From: JBCCIM01 sp965263205
GTDB taxonomy: Bacteria > Bacteroidota > Rhodothermia > Rhodothermales > JAHQVL01
DNA length: 64,000 nt
Direction: 5' to 3'
Assembly (NCBI GenBank): GCA_965263205.1
Contig: CBDHHF010000025.1
Location: forward strand, 372,001 to 436,000
This document shows positions 28,140-37,028 of the stretch, piece by piece; within the stretch, counting starts at the first letter, position 1; the number at the start of each line of letters is the position of its first letter. Made by a program: the position numbers and the translations under genes. The notes beneath the pieces were generated by a model, which worked only from the letters and a program-made list of their open reading frames with translations, had not been told where the DNA came from and did not search any database.

Positions 28140-29294
28140 TCATTCAGCAAATGCGCGCACTAGCGTGTCAAGTAGCGCGCCGTTGGCGTCGTGCCGATAT
28201 TCCCAGAACATGATGCCGCCCAGTCCCTGGTCTTTCACATACGAGGCTTTGTGTTTGAGGGACTGCGGGTCTTCAAAAGAAATGAAGGTTGATGAGTCAG
28301 CGCTCCACAGGTACGACGCCTGGGCACTATCATCCCAATACAGATCAAAACTACGCTTATTTATATAGTCAGCCGTTAGTTCTTGGTAGGTATAAGCCCT
28401 GGTGGGTGCACCCGCTGCCTGATACAGACCGCTGTTCGTACTACCCACTTCTTTCCATCCTCTCCCGTAAAACGCAACGCCCAATACAACCTTCTCTGCA
28501 GGGATGCCGGCGCGCAAATGACGGGTAACGGAATCATGCGCATTACGCCCTTCAATTTCGGTGTATCCCGATTTATGTAGTCCCGTATGATGCCCCGTGA
28601 TGGCTGAATTAGCCGTATAGAAATCGAAGGCCATTACGTTTACAAAATCAACGTGCTGATGCACTTGATCCATTTCAGTGTTTTCGAAGTAGCGTGGGCT
28701 CCCGCTTGTTGCAATCGAAAGGACGTACGTCCGGTTGTCTTCCGTGCCGGCTTTGTTCAGCGCTTGACGCGTCGTTTGGAGCAGCAAGGTGAAATGTTGC
28801 TTGTCTTCCGGCCGATACCGAATCCCGGGGCCCGGCTGGCCCGGATACTCCCAATCCAGATCGATACCGTCTAAATCATAGGTCCGCACTACATCAACCA
28901 CCTGGGCCGCAAAATCCTGTCGGGAGGCGTTCGTTAGCGCCGCGTCGGAAAAGTAATCTGCCCCCCAGCCACCGATGGAAAGCAAAATGTTGAGCCCTGG
29001 ATTTCTACTACGCAACGCTGTCAACTGGGCCAGATAGGCTTCAGACCCGGGACTTCTGAAATAGATGGTACCCGAAGAATCGAGCCGGGCGAAAGAAAAA
29101 TTGATGTGCGTGAGTTTCTGCGGGTCGATCTGCCGCACATCCGTATCAGTGTTCACGTACCCGATGATGCGATAGTCACCAAACGCCGGCGCAGGCTGCT
29201 TTTTGATGCCAACCTGGCAACCAGCAGCAAACACCACCAGCATAACACTTGCGACAAACCTGAGAACTACATTATTTGTGGAGGCGTCACTCAT
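28140..29294 (-). CDS. GH18 chitinase-like lipoprotein
   Basis: ATG at 29294 gives 384 residues; an upstream ATG at 29372 would overlap the divergent gene's promoter region and place 26 polar residues before the signal. A lipoprotein signal ends in VFAAGC (Cys26). The catalytic domain shows the GH18 strands: SIGGWGADYFS near 107 and the DxxDxDxE motif DGIDLDWEY with Glu149 as acid. MAFDFYTANS and the late GIMFWEYRHD complete the barrel. It should hydrolyse chitin or related N-acetylglucosamine polymers at the cell surface. It is divergent from the T9SS cargo gene, 87 bases apart. Confidence 0.9.
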   Translation of the reverse strand: MSDASTNNVVLRFVASVMLVVFAAGCQVGIKKQPAPAFGDYRIIGYVNTDTDVRQIDPQKLTHINFSFARLDSSGTIYFRSPGSEAYLAQLTALRSRNPGLNILLSIGGWGADYFSDAALTNASRQDFAAQVVDVVRTYDLDGIDLDWEYPGQPGPGIRYRPEDKQHFTLLLQTTRQALNKAGTEDNRTYVLSIATSGSPRYFENTEMDQVHQHVDFVNVMAFDFYTANSAITGHHTGLHKSGYTEIEGRNAHDSVTRHLRAGIPAEKVVLGVAFYGRGWKEVGSTNSGLYQAAGAPTRAYTYQELTADYINKRSFDLYWDDSAQASYLWSADSSTFISFEDPQSLKHKASYVKDQGLGGIMFWEYRHDANGALLDTLVRAFAE

Positions 29295-29381
29295 GGCACC
29301 AATGTGTCGTTTACGGACCATCAATTCCGTTTTATTCTGCGTACATCCTTCGTTACCAGCGCCATTACCCACAGGAATTCC

Positions 29382-30818
29382 ATGAGATACGCCCTTTTTA
29401 TCTGTTCGTTGTTGCTTTCTACGCTATCAGCTGGTTCAGTATCCGCACAAAATTGCCGGCCATACGATGTTTATCCACCTCAATTTACTACTGAGCAAAT
29501 TACGGCGCATAAGCTGCTGGCTAACGCGTTCGATGACGCCCCTCTGGATGCCACTACAAACAAAACTGCCAACAAGCAGGCAAAGCATTTCGCTTCTTGT
29601 ACCACGCCAACGCAACACACATCATCAAAACAAGCCGATGATCCGCTGCATACCGTTACCCGTGAACGCTGGGAGGATGCAACGCAAGCATGGCGTCCTG
29701 ACGAATCCACCGTCTTCACCTATGATGATCAGGATCGACTGCTTGAAGTAGTAAAGGACCGCTGGAGTCCCGGAAATCAAATTTGGGTTCCTGTTTCTAT
29801 CAACAACTATATATATAGTGGTACCACCAGAGAAATCATAACAACCATTTGGAATGGAACAACCCATATCAACGACCGACGCGAAATTCTTGCACGTGAT
29901 ACAGTAGCCAATGCTGTGACTGTACGCAGTGAAGAATGGATAGCCAATGCCTGGCAGGTGCAAAGCGTAACCACTTCGTTCAACGATGGGGATTTGCTAC
30001 AAGAAGCGCAGACCACACAATTCCAGGGCGGCCTCCCACTCGTTTCTTCGCGGATCACCGCATCTTACGACGACCTAGACCGGGTTACACGCTGGCTATT
30101 TGAACAGTTTAACGATATATCCAGCCAATGGGATACCACAGGCCAGCAACTCTTCACCTATACCGATTCATCCGCAGTGCTATTGGCCCAAGCCTATCTC
30201 GATGTTAATCAGTGGGATACTTTTTTTAGACTAACCAGCCTGTTTAATGATCGCGGCCTTGTAAGCAATCAGACGCGCGAATTTTTACAGCCTTTTCCCA
30301 GCATCAGCCGCACCCTTTTTGAATACGAAGCCGGCCACGACAATCCCATCTCCATCATCAACCAGTTTATCGACCTGCAGGGTAACTGGGCGAATGACGT
30401 AGCAGACTTTATAACACACGATAGTGACGGCGACATCCTGATCCGATTAAATCAACTGTATAGCCAACCACCAGGGAGCGCAGGCGCCTGGCTGAACGTC
30501 AGGCAGGACATATTTCTTTATGATCGCGTTTCAACAAGTGTCGAAACAACATCTCCAGCGCTCTTCTCGGTGGCTATTTACCCCAATCCAGCGAATCGTC
30601 CCGTGACCATAGCCGTTTCGATAGCAGATGCTGCCGTAGTAGAAATCATAGCTTTCGATATACTGGGGCGGGAAGTAGCCACGCTGCAACGGAAAACAGT
30701 TACCACAGGTACAAATCAACTTGTATGGGACACCGCAGCACTACCCGCAGGCCAGTATTTTGTCCGTGTTAGATCGAAAGACAAGGTCAAAACCTACCCC
30801 GTAACCCTACTGCCTTAG
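29382..30818 (+). CDS. Secreted T9SS cargo protein with RHS/YD-like repeats (copy 1)
   Basis: ATG at 29382 gives 478 residues; the longer upstream frame overlaps the divergent chitinase gene and is rejected. A signal peptide ends near SVSAQ (about 23). The middle part has repeats of the form YDDQDRLLEV, YDDLDRVTRW, each followed by a W-rich strand, resembling YD/RHS units. The last 80 residues form a type A T9SS sorting domain: YPNPANRPVTI, FDILGREVATL, LPAGQYFVRV. It is likely exported through type IX secretion and left on the surface. The next gene is a paralogue with the same plan. Confidence 0.82.
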   Translation: MRYALFICSLLLSTLSAGSVSAQNCRPYDVYPPQFTTEQITAHKLLANAFDDAPLDATTNKTANKQAKHFASCTTPTQHTSSKQADDPLHTVTRERWEDATQAWRPDESTVFTYDDQDRLLEVVKDRWSPGNQIWVPVSINNYIYSGTTREIITTIWNGTTHINDRREILARDTVANAVTVRSEEWIANAWQVQSVTTSFNDGDLLQEAQTTQFQGGLPLVSSRITASYDDLDRVTRWLFEQFNDISSQWDTTGQQLFTYTDSSAVLLAQAYLDVNQWDTFFRLTSLFNDRGLVSNQTREFLQPFPSISRTLFEYEAGHDNPISIINQFIDLQGNWANDVADFITHDSDGDILIRLNQLYSQPPGSAGAWLNVRQDIFLYDRVSTSVETTSPALFSVAIYPNPANRPVTIAVSIADAAVVEIIAFDILGREVATLQRKTVTTGTNQLVWDTAALPAGQYFVRVRSKDKVKTYPVTLLP

Positions 30819-30957
30819 TTTTTTCTCGGATTGACATTTAAGGGGCTTATTAATGGCGTAGAATTGCTATTTTTTACGCATGTAATTCTATGCGCACCCA
30901 CGGCCTTTCAGGCTACCGCGCAAACGCTTATTGATACATCAACTCCACATCCGACCT

Positions 30958-32385
30958 ATGAAACGAACGGTTACGCTATTTACGCTCTTGTTGCTCGCAT
31001 TTTCTGTCCAGATCGCAGCAGCTCAACAATGCCCCACAATTGAAGGCTTGACAGCGAAGGCTGCAGACCAACAGCTTTTGCCGGCCCACATGCTGGAAGG
31101 GAAAGCTGCGCCCTATCACGTGATGCATACAAGTGATTTAAACGATCAAGAACGATTTACTTGCCTTGTGACGGAGGGCCGCAGCATGGTCCTGCCTATC
31201 CTCACAGCAGATGATCCGCTCGCCAGCATTCTTTCAGAAGACTGGGTTCAAGAAAACTGGCTTAATGCCTTTTTAGCTGAATTCTTTTATAACGGCGAAG
31301 TGCAGGTGCAATCAACGATCAGTGCCTGGGATGCCGCATCTTCTTCCTGGCTGCTGGAAGGTCGCGTTACATTTGTATCCAGCGATCCGAACGGATTCTT
31401 TACCGAAGTCCTTACAGAAACATGGAATGGAACGGGGTGGGATCCGGAAGGACGCACCCTCGCGGACTGGGATAGCGATGGCAATCAAACCCGCTTTGAA
31501 GGCCAGGAATGGGAAGATGGTGCATGGAATACGTTTTTCCTTATCGAAACGGTTTTCTCAGACCAAACAGTTGTTTCTATTACCCAGGGCGAAGACGATG
31601 ATACGGGTATGCTAACCAACGTATCACGTTCAACGATCACCTTAGACGATCAGGGTAGGGAAAGCGAACTATTACAAGAAATCTGGAACGAAGACACAGC
31701 TGCATGGGAAGTCTTTACTAGAAGGACGAAGACGTACCAGGATAATACCATCACCGAACTGGGACAATTCCCTGATGGTATGGGTGGTTGGCTGAATTTT
31801 GACCAAACAGTCTTCACCCTTAACGATGCCGGTTTACCCGTAGAAGAACTCAGCTCCAGCCTCTTTCTTGGTACCGCCGACCCATCCAACCGTATTCTGT
31901 CTACCTACAATGACATGAACCTGTTGATCGAGGAGCTCGATCAATCCCCCGATGGCGCCGGCGGCTGGATAACCGATTTTACATACGTTGCCACGTATGA
32001 TGCTGACGGCGATGTACTTGAAGAGCTGTATCAGGAAAATGATGGTACTGCTCTGGTCAATGATGAGCGCGACACCTACAACTATGGTCAGACGGCAACG
32101 TCAGTGGAAGACGATCTAGGCAGCACGCTGGCTTCTTTCGACATTTACCCGAGCCCGGCCCGTGGTCGCGTGCAAGTTGAGGTAACGCTGGCGCAACCAG
32201 CTGCGCTTTCAGTCGACGTATTTGATGTGCTTGGTCGCCGCGTACACCAGATGGCAGACGAGCAGGCTGCAGCCGGCACCCAAAGCTTTGCATGGGAGCC
32301 TGGCGATATGCCAGCCGGCATGTACTTTGTCCGCATCACCATGGACGAGCGTGCAGAAACCCGCCCGCTCATGCTGATGAAATAA
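30958..32385 (+). CDS. Secreted T9SS cargo protein with RHS/YD-like repeats (copy 2)
   Basis: ATG at 30958 gives 475 residues with signal peptide to about QIAAAQ (24). The organisation repeats that of the gene at 29382: W-rich strand repeats (ETWNGTGWDPEGR, EIWNEDTAAWEVFTR) with YNDMNLLIEEL-type turns, then a T9SS type A domain (YPSPARGRVQV, FDVLGRRVHQM, MPAGMYFVRI). It is markedly more acidic than copy 1. Tandem duplication and divergence is the simplest explanation. A terminator follows. Confidence 0.82.
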   Translation: MKRTVTLFTLLLLAFSVQIAAAQQCPTIEGLTAKAADQQLLPAHMLEGKAAPYHVMHTSDLNDQERFTCLVTEGRSMVLPILTADDPLASILSEDWVQENWLNAFLAEFFYNGEVQVQSTISAWDAASSSWLLEGRVTFVSSDPNGFFTEVLTETWNGTGWDPEGRTLADWDSDGNQTRFEGQEWEDGAWNTFFLIETVFSDQTVVSITQGEDDDTGMLTNVSRSTITLDDQGRESELLQEIWNEDTAAWEVFTRRTKTYQDNTITELGQFPDGMGGWLNFDQTVFTLNDAGLPVEELSSSLFLGTADPSNRILSTYNDMNLLIEELDQSPDGAGGWITDFTYVATYDADGDVLEELYQENDGTALVNDERDTYNYGQTATSVEDDLGSTLASFDIYPSPARGRVQVEVTLAQPAALSVDVFDVLGRRVHQMADEQAAAGTQSFAWEPGDMPAGMYFVRITMDERAETRPLMLMK

Positions 32386-32408
32386 AACAACTTTTATAGC
32401 TGATCCAG

Positions 32409-32447
32409 AAGTGGTGCGTCGATCTACCCGGCGCACCACTTTTTTAT
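32409..32447 (+). terminator. Rho-independent terminator
   Basis: A 10-bp stem (32409-32418 with 32432-32441) and 13-base loop followed by a T-rich run, 23 bases after the stop of the second T9SS cargo gene. Confidence 0.8.
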
Positions 32448-32591
32448 TTTTGGCTTTTTTTGCAATACATGCGCCTTTTTTTTCGATTTCGCTGTGACTA
32501 CTGATAAGAGCTGCTTTTCACAAACAGCTCACTTCCACTTTTTGATTACCACTGCATCCGAGCCCAAGCAGAACTGGATGCACACTTTTTC

Positions 32592-32596
32592 AGGAG
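32592..32596 (+). promoter_or_regulatory. Clear Shine-Dalgarno site (AGGAG)
   Basis: AGGAG six bases before the ATG at 32603. It is unusual in this window, where most starts lack a recognisable Shine-Dalgarno sequence, and suggests strong translation of the secreted collar-domain protein. Confidence 0.7.
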
Positions 32597-32602
32597 AACA
32601 CT

Positions 32603-33307
32603 ATGCGCGCAGTAAAACAACTACTTCTTTCTTTTGGTTTAATCCTTGGCCTTTCGGCCTCTGCACCCGATATCACGCAAGCACAAACAGATCCATTCAT
32701 TGGACAGGTAATCACCGTAGGCTTCAATTTCTGTCCCCGTGGATGGGCACCCGCCAATGGCCAGTTACTTCCAATTGCACAAAACACCGCACTTTTTTCG
32801 TTATACGGCACCATGTACGGTGGTGATGGACGCACAACGTTTGCTCTGCCCGATCTGCGCGGTCGCGCAGTTGTCAACGCCGGCCAGGGACCCGGCATGA
32901 TGAATTACCGTGTGGGTCAAAGGGGCGGACTGGAAACCGTCACTTTGACAACACAACAGATCCCGGCGCACAATCACCCGGGTACAGCATCTGGTGTTAC
33001 TTCCGCTTCAGCAACCGTATCAGGTACAGCAACAGCCACTGCTACATCGACACAAACAAAAATTCGCCAGCAAAATGGCGGCGACTCAGGTGTTGCTGAA
33101 CGCACTGGTGGCACAAACGATGGCGTCATCAGCGCACCCAATGTTTCTGTAACACTGGACGATCTCTCGATCACCAGTCTCGATGTTGACGGCCTGGCAG
33201 TAACAACCCATAATGTAGGCGCCAGTCAGGCACACGAAAACCGCACACCGTATCTCACGATGACCAATTGCGTTGCACTGGTTGGTGTATTCCCGAGCCG
33301 GAATTAA
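32603..33307 (+). CDS. Secreted phage-tail-collar (microcystin-dependent-protein-like) protein
   Basis: 234 residues with a signal peptide (to about residue 28, ITQAQ). The mature start DPFIGQVITVGFNFCPRGW, then ANGQLLPIAQNTALFSLYGT and GGDGRTTFALPDLRGR, is the signature of the tail-collar/MdpB family, whose relatives are often phage tail fibre tips or cytoplasmic proteins. The middle (about 130-155) is a Thr/Ser/Ala-rich low-complexity stretch, and the end HENRTPYLTMTNCVALVG is the family's closing motif. A Sec signal on such a protein points to a surface or extracellular adhesin role here. It is flanked by terminators on both sides, so it is a single-gene unit. Confidence 0.82.
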   Translation: MRAVKQLLLSFGLILGLSASAPDITQAQTDPFIGQVITVGFNFCPRGWAPANGQLLPIAQNTALFSLYGTMYGGDGRTTFALPDLRGRAVVNAGQGPGMMNYRVGQRGGLETVTLTTQQIPAHNHPGTASGVTSASATVSGTATATATSTQTKIRQQNGGDSGVAERTGGTNDGVISAPNVSVTLDDLSITSLDVDGLAVTTHNVGASQAHENRTPYLTMTNCVALVGVFPSRN

Positions 33308-33336
33308 AAAACCACGACGTGGTTAGGACACAATGC

Positions 33337-33373
33337 AAAAGAGGTATGGCAATTTTCTGCCATACCTCTTTTT
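33337..33373. terminator. Strong hairpin terminator
   Basis: A perfect 15-bp stem (33337-33351 with 33358-33372) with a 6-base loop; A-rich on the left arm and T-rich on the right arm, 29 bases after the collar-domain gene. Confidence 0.88.
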
Positions 33374-33395
33374 AATGCTGGAAATCGCTCGTTGC

Positions 33396-33561
33396 CTAGT
33401 ACTATGACAAGCTGATACTGTCGCGTTCTGAATCCTTCTTTTTGCCCTCCACAGCGTTGCAAAATCTCGACTTAAAACCATTAGGCCTGCGATTTTGCGT
33501 CTTGTGGAAAACAAAAATAAAGATCCATTTACACAACATTACCAACTTGTCATAGTACTAG
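33396..33561. repeat. 166-bp element bounded by perfect 16-bp inverted repeats
   Basis: The ends, 33396-33411 and 33546-33561, are exact inverted copies of CTAGTACTATGACAAG. Inside, a second dyad pairs the CCACAGCGTTGCAAAATC region (about 33451-33468) with GATTTTGCGTCTTGTGG (about 33491-33507). The whole can fold as a long hairpin and looks like a MITE-type or structured RNA element. The right end supplies the stop codon of the lipoprotein gene that ends at 33558. Confidence 0.75.
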
Positions 33562-33842
33562 TAGCCTACTTCATCAGCAGGTTCTACTTCTCCTTCGGGC
33601 TCTACCTCTCCAACTGGCTCTACCTCTCCAACTGGTTCAACCTCTCCAACTGGTTCAACTTCGCCCGCAGGCTCGACTTCACCCGCAGGCTCAACTTCGC
33701 CGGCTGGTTCTGCATAACGCGCTTCTTCTTGTAATTCAGCAGCAGTCTCATTTGCCGGGCCGGCGCAACCTGTGACTGTAAAAAGCGCAACGATAAGCGC
33801 CAGGGCCAGTGGCTTTAACAACGTCGTTTTCTGGTTTTCCAT
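33558..33842 (-). CDS. Small lipoprotein with seven GEVEP hexapeptide repeats
   Basis: 94 residues; ATG at 33842. A lipoprotein signal ends in FTVTGC (Cys26). After a short linker, seven tandem copies of GEVEPx (x = Ala, Val or Glu) encoded by near-identical 18-bp units make an acidic, extended tail, followed by DEVGY. The stop codon lies in the right arm of the inverted-repeat element, suggesting the original C-terminus was altered or the element provides the end. Function is unknown; copy number of the repeats may vary. Confidence 0.7.
   Translation of the reverse strand: MENQKTTLLKPLALALIVALFTVTGCAGPANETAAELQEEARYAEPAGEVEPAGEVEPAGEVEPVGEVEPVGEVEPVGEVEPEGEVEPADEVGY
33593..33718. repeat. 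In-frame 18-bp tandem repeats
   Basis: About seven imperfect 18-bp units encode the GEVEPx repeats of the lipoprotein gene; the centre copies differ by only one or two bases. Ends are approximate. Confidence 0.75.
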
Positions 33843-33911
33843 ACATACCCCGTCGATAAAATTAATTCCTTAATAGTACCTACGGACGCTGAACAGAGAA
33901 AGATGCAGCAC

Positions 33912-34475
33912 CTATGCTGCATCGTAGGCGGCGCGGAGCCAGGATGCGACAATATCATCAACTTCGTCCACACTACTGATGCGTACGCGATGCGACACCA
34001 TGCTGTTAAAACTCCCCGATGCTTCGAGGCGGTCTTCCGGTGCAACACCTTTCAGATTAATGCCGACATCAACGCGGGTTTTGGTCGAAGGCTGAATCAA
34101 ACCAAACTGTTTGGAGCGCCGCAAGCTGACGTAGCTTTTCTTGGGCGCGATGGTCACGTCATCGCCAAATGCTGTAATGATTTCGAGCAGCCGATCGTAA
34201 ATTGGGCGCAGGTTAGCCTTTGCGCCGGCGTATTGAGTGTCTACCAGATCTGTTTCTGCTCGCGCAGGTTGGCCCTGCGTTTTTGCCTGATGCGCAATCA
34301 TGTTTGCAAACCCGTGTGTGATGCCATGTTCACTCTTCAAAAACTTCACCACCTGGCCATGTTTTTCGTGCGGGCTCTTCTGTACAATAGCGATCCACGC
34401 CGCTAATCCTTTCCCTGTTTTTGCTTCAAGGTTGTTAATCATGGTTTGAAGCATTTCTTCAGGTGTGCTTGCCAT
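33912..34475 (-). CDS. DUF4287/DUF5655 domain protein
   Basis: ATG at 34475 gives 187 residues and begins at the conserved domain; the ATG at 34517 adds 14 polar residues. The N-terminal half (GKGLAAWIAIVQKSPHEKHG, FLKSEHGITHGFANMIAH) is DUF4287 and the C-terminal half (YAGAKANLRPIYDRLLEI, then VTIAPKKSYVSLRRSKQFG, and SHRVRISS) is DUF5655, a common pairing. DUF5655 resembles an enzyme-less nucleic-acid or ligand-binding fold; no function is established. No signal peptide. Confidence 0.88.
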   Translation of the reverse strand: MASTPEEMLQTMINNLEAKTGKGLAAWIAIVQKSPHEKHGQVVKFLKSEHGITHGFANMIAHQAKTQGQPARAETDLVDTQYAGAKANLRPIYDRLLEIITAFGDDVTIAPKKSYVSLRRSKQFGLIQPSTKTRVDVGINLKGVAPEDRLEASGSFNSMVSHRVRISSVDEVDDIVASWLRAAYDAA

Positions 34476-34600
34476 ATTAGATTTGATCTGATTTTGTTGA
34501 GAAATGGGCAATGGCATCTACGATTACCCTGGTTTCATTGTTCAGCGCAATTCCCTATATATATCGTGCACCACAATTAAACCGCTAATCATAACGACCA

Positions 34601-36964
34601 ATGAAACTGACCTACGTTGCTTCTTGTCTGTTGCTACTTCTCCTCGTTCAGGCCACCCCGGTCATGGCGCAGGGGTTTGGCGGCGCTATGGCCATGGGCG
34701 AAAACACGATTTTTGTCGGCGAAGCCCGTAATACCAATTTCCCAGGCTCAGTGTACGTCTATGCTGATGACGAAAAACCGGGTACCTGGATTGAAACCAC
34801 GCGCCTTGAACCCGCCGATGGTTTTCCTGGCGATCGCTTTGGGCATGCCATGGCGGCTTCCGGAAAAACCCTTCTTGTAGGCATGAGCGGGCATGGTGAA
34901 GAAACCGGGCTTGTCATAACCTATACCCGTAACGCTGAAGGCTTTTGGGAAGAGTCGGGCAGCATTGCAGCCCCCGAAGGACTTCCCGGCGACCGCTTTG
35001 GTAGCAACGTTGTGATGGAGGCCGGCCTGGCAGCTATCGCCGCCCCCGGACGCGACAAGAAAACGGGCAGCGTTTTTGTCTTCAAACAAATGGACGATGG
35101 CAGCTGGGACGCACATAGCGTGCTTCGCCCAGACGATGCTGCAGAAGGTGATGGGTTTGGCGCGGCCTTGGCAATGCAGGGTACAAAACTGCTCGCCGGC
35201 ACCCCGGCACACAACGAAAACAAAGGTGCCGCATACCTCTACAGCCTGGATGCGGAAGGCATGGCCTGGAATCAAGACCGCAAACTGGAAGCCAACAATG
35301 CTGAAGAACAGGCGCAATTTGGTCAGGTCGTGGCTTTTGGTAACGAGGTTGCCTATATAGCGGCCCCGCGCTTCAACAACCGCCAGGGTGCTGTTTATGC
35401 ATTCAACCTTCGCGCAAATAGCGCGCGGCGAGCACCCTATCAGTTACTCACCGCATATGATGGGCTACGCAATAGCCGATTTGGTACTGCCATCCTCGCA
35501 ACAGAAAACGAGCTCTGGATCGGGGCACCTGGCGATAATCGTACAGGAAGTGCTTACCTGTTTAGCGACCACGGGCAACGCGGCTGGCAAAAAGTACAGA
35601 AAATCACAGGTGATGATCTAACGGGACGCGCCTCGTTTGCTTCAGCTATGCTTCGCAGTGGCAATGTGGCAGTCTTTGGTGCTACGGGGATCGACGGCGG
35701 TGAAGGCGCTGCGCTTATTTTTGCACGCAACGCGGAAAGCAACAACTGGGACCAGCGCTTGCGGGTAATCAACCAAGTAAAAGGTATTGAAGCCATTACC
35801 GGCAACGAGGTCAAGTGTGAAGATGATAAAGCCGCCGGCTTCGATTGCAAAGGCGTAAGCCTCCAGTCCTTTATCCCAATCAAAGAAATGGGCGGCGGAC
35901 GTGGCGTCATGGTGAATGACATCTGGGGATGGACCGACCCACAAACTGACAAGGAGTATGCGCTTATTGGTAGATCAGACGGGACATCTTTTGTGGATGT
36001 AACCAACGCAAGCAATCCTGTATACGTCGGCCAACTTTCTATGACTGAAGGTGCACGGGCCAGCGTTTGGCGTGATATCAAAGTGTATAAGGACCACGCA
36101 TTCATCGTTGCTGATGCATCTGGTCAGCATGGCATGCAAGTCTTTGATCTCACCCGGCTCCGCACGGATGGTCCGCCGGTAGACTTTGATGCAGATGCCA
36201 TCTACGATAACATTGCAAGTGCCCACAACATCGTCATCAACGAAGAAACCGGGTTTGGTTATGCAGTGGGCAGTAGCTCGGGCGGCGAGACCTGTGGTGG
36301 TGGCCTGCACATGATCAATCTGGAAGACCCCAAAAACCCAATGTTTGCCGGCTGTTTTGCCGACACCGAAACGGGCCGCAATAAAACAGGATACTCACAT
36401 GATGCACAGTGTGTTGTATACCAGGGCCCAGATACCGAGCACCAGGGAAAAGAGATTTGCCTTGGATCAAACGAAACTGCATTAAATATCGCTGACGTCT
36501 CGGATAAAGAAAACCCCGTGTCGCTTTCAGTAGCAGATTATCCCAAAGTTGTTTACGCGCACCAGGGATGGCTCACCGAAGACCATCGTTATTTCTACAT
36601 GAACGATGAGGGCGATGAGCCAACCAACGTTGTTGAAGGGACGCGTACGCTGGTATGGGACGTGACAGATCTTGATGATCCGGTCCTCGTCAAGGAGTAC
36701 ATTGCCGAAACCACATCGACAGATCATAATCTGTACATTCGTGGTGATTTGATGTACCAGTCCAACTACGACAGCGGATTCCGGATTCTCGACATCTCTT
36801 CCCCCGAAAACCCTGTGGAAGTAGGCTTTCTCGATACCACGCCATTCGAAGGTGGCGGTGGCGGCTCCTGGAGCAACTACCCCTACTTCAAGAGCGGCAA
36901 CATCATCGTAACGAGCATGCGTGAAGGCTTGTTTGTTATCAAAAAAGATGAAGTGGCGTTTTAA
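34601..36964 (+). CDS. Secreted FG-GAP and choice-of-anchor-B protein
   Basis: 787 residues with signal peptide to about TPVMAQ (24). Residues about 25-390 are FG-GAP/kelch-like repeats, each with GDRFG or a variant (FPGDRFGHAMA, LPGDRFGSNV, EGDGFGAALA, EQAQFGQVVA, NSRFGTAIL), forming a beta-propeller. The second half is a choice-of-anchor B domain: EYALIGRSDGTSFVDVTN, DIKVYKDHAFIVAD, SSAHN-like histidines, GFRILDISSPENPVEVG and the terminal GGGGGSWSNYPYF...GLFVIKK. Such proteins are exported and often surface-bound, with unknown ligands. No T9SS domain is added at the end. A strong terminator follows. Confidence 0.87.
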   Translation: MKLTYVASCLLLLLLVQATPVMAQGFGGAMAMGENTIFVGEARNTNFPGSVYVYADDEKPGTWIETTRLEPADGFPGDRFGHAMAASGKTLLVGMSGHGEETGLVITYTRNAEGFWEESGSIAAPEGLPGDRFGSNVVMEAGLAAIAAPGRDKKTGSVFVFKQMDDGSWDAHSVLRPDDAAEGDGFGAALAMQGTKLLAGTPAHNENKGAAYLYSLDAEGMAWNQDRKLEANNAEEQAQFGQVVAFGNEVAYIAAPRFNNRQGAVYAFNLRANSARRAPYQLLTAYDGLRNSRFGTAILATENELWIGAPGDNRTGSAYLFSDHGQRGWQKVQKITGDDLTGRASFASAMLRSGNVAVFGATGIDGGEGAALIFARNAESNNWDQRLRVINQVKGIEAITGNEVKCEDDKAAGFDCKGVSLQSFIPIKEMGGGRGVMVNDIWGWTDPQTDKEYALIGRSDGTSFVDVTNASNPVYVGQLSMTEGARASVWRDIKVYKDHAFIVADASGQHGMQVFDLTRLRTDGPPVDFDADAIYDNIASAHNIVINEETGFGYAVGSSSGGETCGGGLHMINLEDPKNPMFAGCFADTETGRNKTGYSHDAQCVVYQGPDTEHQGKEICLGSNETALNIADVSDKENPVSLSVADYPKVVYAHQGWLTEDHRYFYMNDEGDEPTNVVEGTRTLVWDVTDLDDPVLVKEYIAETTSTDHNLYIRGDLMYQSNYDSGFRILDISSPENPVEVGFLDTTPFEGGGGGSWSNYPYFKSGNIIVTSMREGLFVIKKDEVAF

Positions 36965-36983
36965 GCCGGCAAGCTAGTTTTCT

Positions 36984-37028
36984 AAAAAACCGGGACCAGG
37001 CATACACATGCAGGGTCCCGGTTTTTTT
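36984..37028. terminator. Strong hairpin terminator
   Basis: A perfect 14-bp stem (36984-36997 with 37014-37027), A-rich on the left and T-rich on the right, 19 bases after the choice-of-anchor-B gene. Confidence 0.88.

Noticed and set aside
29106..29381. 92-codon extension of the first T9SS cargo gene
   Set aside because: It overlaps the divergent chitinase gene, and the ATG at 29382 begins a signal peptide.
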